NCBI RefSeq assembly: GCF_009730915.1 | Contig: NC_052489.1 | Coordinates: 27,707,916 to 27,771,915, forward strand | From: Dioscorea cayenensis subsp. rotundata | Lineage: Eukaryota > Streptophyta > Magnoliopsida > Dioscoreales > Dioscoreaceae | DNA length: 64,000 nucleotides | Direction of reading: 5' to 3' | In this document: piece by piece, positions 12,201 to 24,572 of the stretch | Layout of the letters: each line of letters opens with the position of its first letter | Position numbering within the stretch: position 1 is the stretch's first letter | Notes under the pieces: generated by a model | Told to the model about the DNA's origin: nothing | The model's database searches: none | What the model saw: only the letters and a program-made list of their open reading frames with translations | Program-made: the position numbers and the translations under genes

Positions 12201-14375
12201 GGGTCAAAGATGGTTTCCACTTCCGATAAGGAATCCCTCAACTCAAACTGCTTCAACCCATTGATATTCTTGAGTATATCCTCCAAAACATGAAAATTTT
12301 TTCCACACATTAAACCAGATACATTTAACAGAGCTTTGTCTTGCTCATTGCTTTGCAAAAACACAGCATCAAACCCAGCATCTTCAATTGCATTAATTAT
12401 TTCATCTTTACTAATGACTGATGGGTCATATTCAACTTCTCCTAAAGATGTTGCCAGGGCAACAACTGCTCTTTTCACACCAGGAAGAGCTCTCAATATA
12501 CCTTCAACAGAGTTTACACAAGCTGCGCATGTCATACCACCTATCCTGAATTGCCCAGACAAGGTTTTTTGTGATTTTGAAGATGAGGTGCTGGAATCTG
12601 GGAGGACCTCAGCTTCAAACCCCGCATCTTCAATAGCATCCTTTATATCTTCATCCTGAAGCATACAAATATACAGCAATAAGGAATCTAAAAGAAAATA
12701 AGAATATGACAGAGATTGATTATTAGAATTCACCAATCTAAGAGAGAATTTCTTCCCCTCTTGTCAACTGCATCCATAGTACCAATTATGGTCAAATATG
12801 CAGGGCCATATCAATTTAAGTTCATTATAATGAGGCTAGACAACAACATCAAAAATTATATTTCTGTAGCATACACTTACATAGATAATTTGAAGAATCG
12901 AATAGTCACAAGATTTTTCTCTCAATAACACTTGAAAAATTCTCAAAGCTACACACCTTGAAATATTGCTATAACCTTTACAGAGTGCCTGTTCACATAA
13001 ATCAACTCAGTTGTCTTTAAGAGAAAATAGGGTCCATAACTAATTGGCTGTGAAACAAGTAAAACCCATTCACCTAAATCTGTCATAGCCAGCAAGAAGC
13101 TGACGTTGTCTTGTCTGACTATCAAATGAAGCCCGAGCTTGCTGGATCTAGCAGCTATGTTATGACAACTTGACCTTTTACAAAAACATTGATGGCAATG
13201 CATTTTATTTCTCTTCTGAAATAATCAATCACATTTTAACCATATCGTGATATTAAAAATATGAGGTTAATATATTAGCAATCATCTGCGGTCTGCACTG
13301 AGGTGAAACATATTATAAGCTAAACTACCTCAGATAAGAATTATTGAAATGCACCTAAAACTTATGGTTACAGCATTGAGGGGATGTCAGACAGTTACCT
13401 TGACACATGAGCATTCGCAAGTGTCATGGATAGATGTCAGCTATGCTCAGACACTAATTTTCCAACTAAGATGAACCGAATAAGAAAGAGACAGACAAAT
13501 TCCATCTCTCAGTAGCATGAAGTTATTTCACAGCAATTTCAAGTCAAAGTAACATAACTAGATAAAGGAAAAAAAGTTCGTTTCCACTACCCTATGAGGG
13601 AAAATACTTGTCATTAAGTTATAGGTCCGAAATATGAAGTGATCATATTTCTTTGGTTCAAAGTCTGATATGATTTTGTCCTCAAAAAGCGTCATTTGAG
13701 AAACGAAATTCATGTCAGTGCTAACAAGAGTTTTACCCAATCTTGGGGGAATACCTAGCTAACATTAAAGGGCATGAAGTTATAATTCCACCTTTAAAAC
13801 CTAATGCCAATACAGCCAACAATCACTGACCAGTTCCAACGATCAGCCCAAAATCATTACATGAAACGTGAATCCAACTTCTGGCATCATTAGAACTCAA
13901 TAAAAAATTGAACTTTATCATCCGAAATTCAATCAAGAACCCATAAATTAAGTTTAAAAAGACAGCCATTCAATTCAAAGTAATTAACTCAATAAAACAT
14001 AATTCACCGCCCACAAACCTAATTTCAAAAGGCGAAAAAAAAAAGAGCAAAAAGATTGGCAACCTTGAGCAGACGGGGATCAAAGACAACATGAGCCTTG
14101 TTCTGGAGCAGCGACACGGTCGCCATCTCGACACCTCGAAGGGCCATGATCGCCCCCTCGACGGAGTTCGAGCAGGCGGAGCAGGTCATCCCAGTAACCT
14201 TCACCTGGATCCTCCTCACCTCCTTCGCCAACCCCTCCTCCTCGTCACCATACGAATCAAGAAGCCGGACATCCTCCAGATCAACATCGTCCGGCCTGGC
14301 TACGATCGCAGTCCCCGGCCGTGGCCGGCCGCCGGTGATGGATGTCAGCTGAAGGTCTCGACCGGTCGGGGCCAT
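9217..14375 (-). CDS. HMA5: Cu(+)-transporting P1B-type ATPase, HMA5-like, with one frame-breaking base
   Basis: Heavy-metal ATPase that pumps monovalent copper out of the cytosol. Nine exons on the minus strand: 14064-14375, 12041-12655, 11508-11922, 11054-11379, 10872-10930, 10452-10794, 10128-10329, 9776-10033, 9217-9693; about 1001 residues in the family frame, the usual HMA5 length. Metal-binding domains: MTCSAC (63-68), MTCAAC (145-150) and a third degenerate one keeping only one Cys (SGLMCGKN). Then the TGES actuator loop, CPC in a membrane helix (about 612-614), DKTGTLT with phospho-Asp about 656, SEHPLA and GDGIND (about 876). N-x6-YN-x4-P and MALSS in the last helices are the P1B-1 Cu(+) signature. 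Exon 7 is 202 bp although both flanking introns are phase 0, because of an extra T near 10145-10147 (AATTGGG where AATGGG is expected). The frame then stops early in exon 8. This is either an assembly error or a recent pseudogene. Confidence 0.93.
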
Positions 14376-16292
14376 GACTCGTGGGTTTGCGAAGACAACC
14401 AAACGAATAGAGCAGAAATATAGAAGAAAGGTTGGATTTTTAATACCCGTTTTACCCTTACCATAGCCACAATTTACGTTTTTATCCTTCAATATCTTAC
14501 AAATTAATTTACCATTGAAAATAAAAAGCCTTAATTTTGTTTTATCCTTTTTTAATTTTTTTTTTATACGTGGATTATCTGCTTTTTCTTTAAATTTAAA
14601 AAATATCTATTCAATAACTTTATAATAAAAATAAAATTTTACTGAATTTTATGGCAGTGGTGTTCTGGTGAATATCACGAAGAAGAAGGGTATTATGGGA
14701 ATGGAACGCTTGGCGGCTGGAATACCTTTTAACGCGGTTGGATCCTTTTTATTTTTAAAAGTAAATAATTTAATTAAATAATACATGTAATTACGTTTAA
14801 AACTTAGAAAAAATATATTAATATATATATTTTTGTTTTATTATCTGTTTAATTGCAACTGATCAAGACAAATGAGTTTGGAGAATGAGTAGTGTTCCAC
14901 TTAACTCTTTCATCCAAAACAAAGTTATTAGATTTAATCCAAAAATGCTAAGAGTTGCTTGATGTGGGGGATGAGTAGATTGAGCAACATCAAACCACTT
15001 TAAAAGTATTTGATAGATTTATCACTCAAATTTAATTTAGAAGAAAAATAAAATATTTACAAAATTAGATAGATTGATCTTTGTCAACATAATTGTCCTC
15101 TATCCATACCATAAATATGGCAAGTTGGTGACCAGTTCCCAACCAATTGAATATATATTTAAAGAAAAAAAAACCCAAAAACTTGAAATAGTTGAGTTTG
15201 GTGAGTAGTTTGTGTTACATGTTTGAATAAAGACTCAATAAAAATGAATAGGTCAACTAAGAATTTAAATGTAGTACATTTGTACTTCAACATTGGGAAC
15301 TTGTACTTCAACACTGTAGCATGAAATTGGCTTATCCATGGGCATTGAGAGTTACTATATATATTTGGAGATGATAATTACTTCAATAATAATATATGAT
15401 TATCATTCAAATAAAATAAAATAGAAATGTTATGAGAATGGGTAACACATCATTCATGAAGGGGACATGGCTAATGGCAATTGAGGTGGACGCAATTTCG
15501 TTAAAGAAAGATCATGTTAGTACATAATTTATACTATTTATCATATTTGGGATTCAAACTTCTGAATTCTCGCATGAGATTTTGTATGCTTTATAGGTGA
15601 ATTATACTAAAGTTGTCAACTCCAAATTAACTTATATTTAAGTTTTACTAATTATAAAAAAAACAAAAATCTACTTTATTAATTGAAAATGCATAGTTTA
15701 TTTTTCTAAAATATTTTTCTTAATTAATTTTATTTGAATTCGGGCTAAATTAGTTTTATTGTAATGAAAAAACCTATTCGCATTGGCCTAATTCTAAGAT
15801 ACCATATATTGTCGTATAATCTATATCTTTTTTATAAACTTTTTTTATTTGTAGAGAAGCGGAGATTTTTCTGTTTTTTTTATATATAAAAAAATCTCGT
15901 TTTTTATTTAACTTTTATCTTTTTACTAAAAGAGATCAATCCATGTTTAATATATATATATATGTAATGAATGTTTTTTTTTTCAATTTTATGATGTTGC
16001 GTTTCTCCTCCGGATATCATCATGAATTAATTTGTTGTGTGTAGCCTAGTTTGAAGTTTGTGCATGTAAATGGTGATTAACAAATATATTTTCATAAATA
16101 ATGATTTTTATATTACCCAAAGAAACATAAAAAATTCAATAACATGTTTTAAAAAAAAAAACTAAGCAATTGATTATATATTATTTTTAACATCTCATTC
16201 GAATTAAAATAAGTACCAAAAATAAAAAAAAAAAAAAAATTGCATGACCAAAATAAGAAAAAAAACTTTAAATGGAAAAGTCTCAAAACAAA
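14376..16292. other. intergenic, no gene seen
   Basis: Begins with the HMA5 promoter side (minus strand) and continues as about 75% A+T sequence with poly-A/poly-T runs and a short (TA)n tract near 15950. No recognisable protein, RNA gene or transposon ends were seen. Confidence 0.6.
16288..16292. repeat. target-site duplication, left copy
   Basis: ACAAA directly before the TG of the LTR, identical to 18550-18554. Confidence 0.6.
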
Positions 16293-18549
16293 TGTAGACC
16301 CCACGTTTTTATTATTATTTAAATTATTATTATTATTATTTTTTTACGTGGAGTGTCTTGTATGTTATTTTAAATGTATTATTTTGAAAACCCTAGCCAC
16401 GTTCTATGAGAAACGTCGCCCACCACCGCTCCCCCACGACCGATCCGTAGCCTTAAGACATTAGTTAGTGGATCACTTTTTCTCCATCGTATCACCATCT
16501 CGTTGGCGTCAAGGAGAAAAAGGAATTTATGAGAAAGGATATGCGGTGTGTGCGAATTTTTTTTATTGTTAGATTGTAGGAATTAGGATTTTGTTTTTAA
16601 GGATAGAAATCAAGATTAGAAACCCTAATAGCTTGAGGAGGGATTTTTTTTTTTAAAACCTTCTTGTCATTGTATGCCATAGGGATCTCCTGTGAAGATT
16701 TAATTTTTGGGTGTTTGATTCGGATTCGAATTCTAGCGGATACCAAGTAAAGTAACCACGTATTTTTTTATCTAGAAAAATTCTTTTTAAATTTGTAAGT
16801 TTTGTTGAGTTTATCTCGTTGGATTATTTTGCTTTCTTTGGTTTGTCTAAATTATTTAAATGGTTAAATTTTATTTTATTACATCAATTATTCATATAAT
16901 GAGTTGTTATTTGATTCATTACTTATCCTTTGTTTATCAATTTCTTATCATGTTAGATGTGGTTTTATTTGATTTCTGATCTTGTTAATCAATCATCTTT
17001 TTATTAGCCAATTGTTTACTGTAAGATAAGAGGTTTCTTTGAAATTCATTTTAATCACCGTTTGACCAATTGTTGACTACCTAAGAACTTTAAATCATGA
17101 CATTCGTTAGATTCTCTTTTAAATTTAATTATGAGAAGTTTCCTACTAATATGATTGGGTATTGTTTAAATATGAGTTTAATTTAACTAAATTTTTGGGT
17201 TGTGGATGATCCATTCTTTTCTTATCCTTTCATTCAAATCCTCATGTTATTTATAGCATATTTGATCTTGTTGGTGATTTATTTAAACATTTTTTTTTAA
17301 TGTTAATTGGTGGATTATTTCCATTTGTTATCTAATTATCTAGTATTTGAGAAAACTATTAAGTTATTAAGTTTATTCACGTTAAAAAGCTTTGATTGGA
17401 GTTCTGTTTTAAATTTTTGTAATTGACTAGTTTCTTCAAATTAGTAGCTTTTATTGATTTGATTCCTTATCCACTGAATGAATTATTTTATCCATTAGCT
17501 AATTTTTCTTTTAGGGTTTGAAAGAGAACTTTTGAATGTTGTTGAATGAATTGAATCTTTATTACATTATTTTACTTACGGATGGCATTGGACTGGTTAA
17601 ATTTTAAATTTTTTTTATTATTCATGTATCCTGGAAAATGAGGTTAAGGGTTACTGTTCCTTTAGAATTGAAATGGCTGATTTCTATTGGTTATGCAAAT
17701 ATTAGTATTTTGGTTTAATGGAAATTTTTGCTTTGTGGGATTCAGATTCTGAAATATTCTGAGTTTTAAATAATTAAGTCTATTTTGATACTAAAATTAC
17801 TTTGTTATGAAATTCTAGTCTCCGAATTGACTATGCAATAACCCTGTCACTGGGGGTCAAACACTGACCATGTCGACATGAAATTCTGAAATAGAAACTA
17901 GTTTCGCGCCGCTTTCCGTCGGTGAAACAATAACGGCCTCTGATATTCTCGCTCGGGTCACCGAGGATAAACAAATGACTTTTGATATTCTGTCCGGACC
18001 ATAGTCTAGGAGACATATACTTTGAAATTGATATATTCTGGAGCTTGTTCTTACTGTGTTGATTAATCACAGTTGAAGGATTACACTTGCTTGTACGTAC
18101 TTATGTTTATTTGAAATTATTATATTTGCTTATGCACACTTATGTTTGTTGGAAATTATTTTGATAAAATTCTTGAATCTTGGTTTGAATCCAAGTTTTG
18201 TTTTTGGGTTACTTACTGGGCCGTCGAGCTCATGAATGTTTTTATTCCCTCTTTTCAGATCAGGAGTAAGGTTGTGGTTACTAGCATAGCTGTGGTTACC
18301 AAGCGTCAGGCTTCCCTCTTTGTTAGGTTGTTTATATGTTTTCCTATCACCTTGTAGACCTCGAACTTGTTATTTGCTTTCATGTTGTATCTTGAACTTG
18401 TAGTACCTCTATTTATTTCATCTTGGATATTATGTTGCTATTAGATGTTATGTTCTATGCTAAGACAGGTTTGAGGCCTTGCATGCCTATCGGGTTTCGG
18501 CTCCTAAGAATGCGGCCGTTTGTCAGCGCATTGGGTTTGGGGCGTGACA
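16293..18549. mobile_element. solo LTR of an LTR retrotransposon, probably Ty3/gypsy
   Basis: A 2257-bp interval starts TGTAGACCCCACG and ends GGGGCGTGACA, giving the canonical TG...CA ends. It is flanked by a perfect 5-bp direct repeat ACAAA (16288-16292 and 18550-18554), the target-site length expected of LTR elements. There is no internal protein-coding region, primer-binding site plus gag-pol, or second LTR, so it fits a solo LTR left by recombination between the two LTRs of one element. The long LTR and GGGGCGTGACA terminus recall plant Del/Tekay-type gypsy elements, but family placement is from memory. The perfect target duplication suggests the insertion is not very old. It ends only 150 bp upstream of the thioredoxin start codon. 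Confidence 0.65.
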
Positions 18550-18554
18550 ACAAA
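18550..18554. repeat. target-site duplication, right copy
   Basis: ACAAA directly after the terminal CA of the LTR, identical to 16288-16292. Confidence 0.6.
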
Positions 18555-18698
18555 TAATGATTTTATTTAAAATAAAATAATGTTACCTATTTATGACTTT
18601 AAATAATATATATATTTATATTTTAATAATAAATAAATATATTATTATCAACCCTTGGGCTAACAACGAAGCATACGAGCAGCTCCCGGCGGCGAACA

Positions 18699-21012
18699 AT
18701 GGCGCGACGGATCTCTCTCCTCCGATCATCTCTCCGCCGCCTTCTCAACCCTTCCCAAACCCCAACCCTCCTCCATTCTCGCCCTTCTCTCCTTGTCCCC
18801 CTCCCCTCCTCTCCATCCCTCGCTTCTCCCCTCCTCCGCCACCCCTTCATCTTCTCTTCGTTGCCATTCTCCTCATCCTCGTATCCCTCCAACATCGTCG
18901 TCATCGACTCTGAACAAGCCTTCAGCACTTCGCTCCAGAAAATCCAGGGTTTGTGTCTTCTTATAGATTTGCATTTCTTTGTTTGATTTGATCTTTTATG
19001 TTTTCTAGGGTTTGTGTGTTTTCAGATGATGGTACTCACGCGATCTTTTACTTCACTGCGTCTTGGTGTCGTCCTTGTAAGGGTTTACCTTTTGATTTTC
19101 TTTGTTTGATTGTTGGTTTGGTAATGATGTGAATTTGGTTCCAAAGGTTTCACCTTTATGTTATTATTTATGCAGGTAGATTTCTTTCTCCGAAGCTTGA
19201 GGGAGATGAGCAGGGAGTTTCCAAATGTTCAAGTTTTCAAGGTCGACATTGATTTGGTAAGAAGGAAAACTCTATTGATATTGCATTAGAGCAGCATTCT
19301 GCATTTTTGTGTTCCTTGCTGTTTGATTCTTGCAATTCAGAGGTTGGTCTTGAGGAAAGTAAATGATCTCATGGCTTTGATGGCCTGTACAACTGTGTCT
19401 GTAGAAAAGGAACTTTAAGGTTGTGCAATTGTGCAACTGGTCCCTTTGTGTTTTAATACTTTTTGTGATTGGAATTTTATTTGCACTGTAATCCTTTAAG
19501 GTTTTATCTTTTTCTGAATCAGACTGTTGGCAGTGTTCAATAATAGCTCTGCACTGAATCAAAATGAAAGGTGACCCTTTTTTTGTAGGTGCTTAAGACT
19601 TAGAATGGTCACGGAAGTTTTTGGCCTGTAATTGTCGTTGATCGGTATGATATTATCAAATCAAGATAAAGTTTCCATCAGGCAAGCAAAATAGTAAAGT
19701 TGATCACAATGGGCGTGCTCTTCTGCATCATCTATTTATAAATTGCATCAATCTTAAGTTATTATTATCTCCCTATGCTCTACATTCAATTTTTTGATAT
19801 TGATAGAAGAAGTTGAATGACTGATTGTTTGGTGTGATGTATGATGCACTGCTGGCATTTTTTTTTGGTGTGATCTTCAATTTTGTTGATTTCTCTATGC
19901 AGGAATTCATTTGCTCCATTATACATCTTACTGCACTGTATCTCCAAGCGTTGTGCAATGATTATGATTACATTAAGTTATTTATTTGTTTATTTATTTT
20001 TTAGGATGGCCTTGGAAGCACATTAAGCAAGTTTGAGATCTACTCTGTGGTAATAATCTGAATCTTATACTGATCTGCTGACAATTTATAGTTCATTTAC
20101 TAGCATCTCTTTGAACTCTGTTACTTCAGTCACAGCTGTGATGTGTGTGCATGTAATATTTTTTTCGTAATAGATCTTGCTGCAAGAACATTCTCAGTTA
20201 CAGAATATAGCAATGTGAAGAATTGATAAGGTTGGCGAACATAGTTTAAAAAATATAAACCCCATTAGCAATCTTGATCTTTTAATTAAAGTTGATCAGC
20301 AATGCACAGTCTTCCAATCTAAGAAAGCTAGGTGTTGCTTAGCTGATGCCATTGCTTGAGCCTGAAGTACCCTCTGAAGTAGTTTGATGGATTGTTTAGC
20401 AGCACATCACAGTGGCAGGTTTTTACTTGATTTGCCAACAAGGTCTTCTCATTTGTAAGTTCTCATCAAATGTGTAGCTACTGGTGCTTCACTAGAATGG
20501 ACCATGGATATCATTTTCAATACTTTCTAATGTGGAAGTGCTAAAAGGTTGTTATTGGGATGTAGTTCCTGACATTGTATCTGCTGATCCTGTAGTGATG
20601 CTGTGTGACTCAGTTAGGTTGCAAAGTTTGATAGATTATGTGTAATATAAGACGTATATGGCCTGTTGTTCAGCTTGATTAGCACCTTTTCCATCAGTAA
20701 TTGAAGCCAGCCTGGAAGGAGGAACCAGTACTCTTCAAGTTACCACATATCTGACCTTGCATAATTTGCTTGCTGAACCTGTACTTATTTTCACTTTGTA
20801 TGCACATAATTGGCTGAACCTCTCAGACTAAAACTTTATTTTCTCCCAGAAATCTACTTTATTTGACAAAGTGTTGACACAATGCTGACTTTAGCTTTTA
20901 ATCATTTATGCAGCCAACACTTCACTTTTTTCAAAATGGTAAGAAAGTAGGCACTGTCGTCGGTGCAGATGTTGAACAAGTGAAAGGCAAAATGGTAGAT
21001 CTTTATAAGTAA
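18699..21012 (+). CDS. TRXO: mitochondrial thioredoxin o (TrxO), CRPC active site, one frame-breaking base
   Basis: Small dithiol oxidoreductase of the plant mitochondrial thioredoxin system. Five exons: 18699-18948, 19026-19076, 19176-19256, 20005-20049, 20914-21012; about 174 residues in the family frame. The N-terminus (MARRISLLRSSLRRLLNPSQ) is Arg/Ser/Leu-rich without acidic residues, a typical mitochondrial presequence. The thioredoxin fold is clear: AIFYFTASWCRPCRFLSPKL, FPNVQVFKVDIDL, FEIYSV, cis-Pro in PTLHFFQNGKKVG, and VVGADVEQVKGKM, all closely like Arabidopsis TrxO. Two oddities. The active site is WCRPC (about residues 97-101) instead of WCGPC. Exon 3 is 81 bp where 80 are required: GAGGGAGATG replaces the expected GAGGAGATG near 19199-19208, so the literal frame ends within exon 3. 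The rest is well conserved, so an assembly error or very recent loss is likely. Confidence 0.88.
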
Positions 21013-22100
21013 GGTTTAACAGGTAAAGCCCTTTCTAATGCATAATTTCTTGATTGATTAATTCCATGCTTATGCACAAATGGTAGAATATCCAGAACCA
21101 TGTATAATGTGTGGTTGAGCTGCTAACGATAACGAGATATAGGCAGAAGATTTTGATTGATACATCTCACATGAAATTTGTCTCACAGAATCTATAATTG
21201 ACAATAATCTCTTTGTTTGAACAGGTCAGGGTAATCACTTGAGTGATAGTATTTGTTCATCGGCCAGGGATCTAGCTAAGCATAGCACAAAACATAAAGT
21301 GTTGTTGATTTAGTGTTAACAAACTTTGTCATTTTTGACATTAAAACATCTTTTTCCCCTGTTTTAATATGAATTATATGATAACTACATAACTGGATGA
21401 ATCATTGGTGTTTGTGTGGATGATTATTAGTCTTGGTATATAGTGGTACAATGTCAAACATACAACTCAGTGTTTTGGAGTGATCTGACCATGGTCAATC
21501 CAGCAAGTTAGTGAAATGAAAAGAGAGGGAGGGAGAGTGCATTCACTGCATCCTGCTGATCCTGATGAAGCTGGCCTGTCCAATCTCAAAGAAGGTACAA
21601 AGGAGAATGTGAGTGGTGTGTCATTCACACCCAAAAGGCGGTGTTGGTTGTGCTTGTGCTGGTGCTTGTGCTTGATGAGTCTTGAGGATGGATGGAACCC
21701 CAACCCCAAGACCAATGGAGGTGGGAAGGCCAGCATGTGATCTCCCCTCTGGGCTTTCATGTCTCTCACACTGCCCAGAAAGCTCAAAAGCTATTCAAAA
21801 AGGAGCTGCAGATATAGGATCCTGGCAGCCGTTATAGCTGTAAACTATGCATTTGTTGCATGTCATGGTGACACAATCATAGGATGTGATGTTTCTTACA
21901 AAAACCCAATTGATATTCCAGTTGAAAAAAAAAAATATATATATATATATATATAATATCTGATTTCCTACTTTCCTTTCATTTGATGCTCCTCCAAAAT
22001 ATTTATATAATTCCGGAATTTCAAAACTATCAGGGATTTCAAAAAAGAAAAGAAAGAAGCCACGTATAAAACAAAACAACTGCACTGCAAGCAGTGAAAG

Positions 22101-22136
<36 letters not shown>

Positions 22137-22622
22137 TGAAAGAGGAAAGAGACAAAAGAAATACAAAGGAAAACACAACCAAAAATACATAAAAGAGGTA
22201 TACATATAACAAAGAACCTGGCTTTCCTCCACTCTTTCTCCTTCCTCTAATTTCCCATTTTTTTCCAAATTCTTTTTTTACTCCCTCCTTGCTCTGCAGC
22301 AACAGCAGCAGCATCACCACAGAAAAAGTACAACTAGTGGGAGGTGGGAGAGAGAGAGTAAGAGAGAGAGAGGTGGTGGTGGTGGTGCTCTTGCTGCTGC
22401 TGTGCTATATGCTATGTTCTATGTGTGTGTGTGTTATGTGTCTTTCTCTCTCTCTCTCTTTCTTTCTTACTTCCCGCCATAAACACTACCACCAAACCAA
22501 AATAACAAACAAGAACCAAAGAAAACAAACAAAAAACCCCAATATAGCAACACTCTTTAATCACCTAATTAATACTTTTTAATGCTTATTAATCACCTTC
22601 ATTAATTAATCCCCTTCCCTTC
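21013..22622. other. TrxO 3' flank and PLATZ upstream region, microsatellite-rich
   Basis: No additional gene is seen. It contains (TA)n around 21936-21955, a long (GA)n run about 22107-22133, GA-rich sequence at 22345-22372 followed by GGT repeats (22373-22386), (TG)n near 22421-22432 and (CT)n at about 22442-22462. A plus-strand frame at 21516-21740 has no similarity I recognise and was not called. Confidence 0.5.
22107..22133 (+). repeat. (GA)n microsatellite
   Basis: Uninterrupted GA dinucleotide run in the upstream region of the PLATZ gene. GA runs in plant promoters are known targets of BASIC PENTACYSTEINE (BPC) proteins; binding here is inference. Confidence 0.8.
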
Positions 22623-22630
22623 TATAAATA
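22623..22630 (+). promoter_or_regulatory. TATA box of PLATZ gene
   Basis: TATAAATA in the context TTCTATAAATAGG, about 30 bp before pyrimidine-rich leader-like sequence and 142-149 bp before the ATG at 22772. A transcription start near 22655-22660 fits. Confidence 0.65.
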
Positions 22631-22771
22631 GGTCTTCCAGGTTCGTTACTCTCTCTTAGCTCTCTTAGCCACCCAGTCACCTATCCCTTCTTCTCCTTCT
22701 CTTTCTCTATTCCTTTGTTCTAAGGATCTTATCAAGTATAAAGAAAAAGAGTGAAAGAAAAAAAGAAAAGC

Positions 22772-24572
22772 ATGGTGAGAGATGGAGGTGGGTTGCCAGG
22801 ATGGCTTGGTGGACTTGTAGAAGAGCCTTTCTTTGTTGCTTGTGAAGCTCATGAAACCAGAAAGAAGAATGAAAAGAACATCTTCTGTCTTTACTGCTGC
22901 ACCAGCATCTGTCCACACTGTGTCTCTTCTCACCCTTCTCATCCTCTTCTCCAGGTTTACCCTTCTTTCTTTTTCTTCAATTCCTTTCTCTTTTTAAATA
23001 TATATTTTTTTCCTCTTTTCTCTTCAGTACAAACGATTCTTGTTCTTGTTGGTGCTGGTGTTGTGTGCTTTTTTTTTTTCATAAATGTTTTGAATTATGG
23101 ATTTAATTAAAGTGTTTTTTTGTAGGATTAGTTCTAATACTGTTCATAGATGCTCTACAGCCGACTTGCTTTGCTAAAAATAGCAACTCTAGCTCTCACT
23201 GTTGCTTTCAATCATAATTTCTTTGGATTGTGACTTCACTTCCCCTAATTTTTCATTTGCTTTTCTCCTTCTTCTTCTTGTTGTTATTATTATTTTTTAT
23301 ATATAATTATATAAATTAGCTGAATTTTTGTAAGAAAGAAAACAAAACAGCTTAAAATTTGTGTTTGAATTTTGTCTTTCTCATGAGTCAAGATTTCTCT
23401 TCAACAAAAAAATTATCTCAGTTTAATTCATGAATTGAAGACACAAATGAAGTCCATACTGAAGTCTGTTTTTCTATTTCCCACCTGCACCTTGAGAGAA
23501 AGGCCAATTAAAACAGTAAAACTGTGAAAACTTTTTTATTTTTTATTTTTTCTCCTCTGATTATACCATTTTACCCTTCAAGACCAAACACTGTGAAATA
23601 AAAGGGGCATAAAAGTCTTTTCCCAACCCTCTGCGTGCCCCTTCTCTGATTGGAAACATTTCAGTCAAATTTTGGATGAGCTGCATGTTTGACCATCCCC
23701 TTCTAACGAACCCAATTATTGCCTAATTATATATATATATATATATATCTCACTCACTCTCCCCAGGGTCATTCTGGGAATATAACCAATGAATCAATAA
23801 TAAACACCATTTTCAGGTGAGGAGATATGTCTACAACGATGTTGTTCGCTTGGATGATCTTCAAAAACTCATTGACTGTTCTCATGTTCAGGTAATTACT
23901 TACCCAAATTTTCAAAAAAAAAGTTCCATAATATCAACTAATATATATATATATATATATGATTCTAAACTTATGCATGAATATATATATATATATAGCC
24001 ATACACTATAAACAGTGCAAAAGTGGTGTTCCTGAAGCCAAGACCACAGTCCAGGCCATTCAAAGGATCTGGAAATATCTGCTTGACTTGTGATAGAATC
24101 CTACAAGAACCATTCCACTTCTGTTCTCTATCTTGCAAGGTTAATTAAAAGTTCATATATATTAATTTCTCTTATATATCTACTTATAATTCATGTAATG
24201 CAAAAAAAATTCTCAATTAATTAAAAACAATTAGTGCAGGTTGATCATGTGGTGCTGCAAGGGGAGGATCTGTCAAGCATACTGTACAGGTTCAATGAGT
24301 CAGAATTGGCATTTTCACATTTTGAGAATCTAAGGATGGATAGCTCAGACATTTTGGAAGAAGATGGGCATGTGATATCAAGCACTGTGACACAGGATTC
24401 AGTGCAGTATAAGGAGTGTTCCGCGTCGAGTCATGGCGGTAAGGCGGTTACCCGGAGGCCGGAAAATTCAGAGGTGGTGAAGAGGAAGAAGAATGGTGGG
24501 TTTTTCCCTCACATTGTATTGTCTCTGAATAATAGGAGAAAGGGAGCTCCTCATAGGAGTCCTCTGTCTTAA
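22772..24572 (+). CDS. PLATZ family zinc-dependent DNA-binding protein
   Basis: Plant AT-rich sequence- and zinc-binding transcription factor, nuclear, generally a repressor binding A/T-rich DNA. Four exons: 22772-22954, 23817-23891, 23999-24139, 24240-24572; 243 residues, the normal size. The start MVRDGGGLPGWLGGLVEEPF is the usual PLATZ opening. Family Cys/His pattern: C-x2-H (ACEAHE), C-x2-C-x5-C-x2-C (CLYCCTSICPHC) with HPSHPLLQ, then VRRYVYNDVVRLDDLQKLID, PYTINSAKVVFLKPRPQSRP and the second zinc part CLTCDRILQEPFHFCSLSCK. The C-terminus is divergent, Ser-rich, and ends in a basic patch. All introns are phase 0 and GT-AG, and the frame is intact. The family and domain are certain; the subgroup and target genes are not. 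Confidence 0.96.

Noticed and set aside
18623-18928. Minus-strand frame of 101 residues rich in Arg/Glu/Gly
   Set aside because: It is the complement of the GC-rich presequence exon of thioredoxin o, which is supported by splicing and homology; the composition is an artefact of Ser/Pro codons on the other strand.
22039-22320. Frames with long Ser-Leu repeats
   Set aside because: They are translations of the (GA)n/(CT)n microsatellite, not genes.
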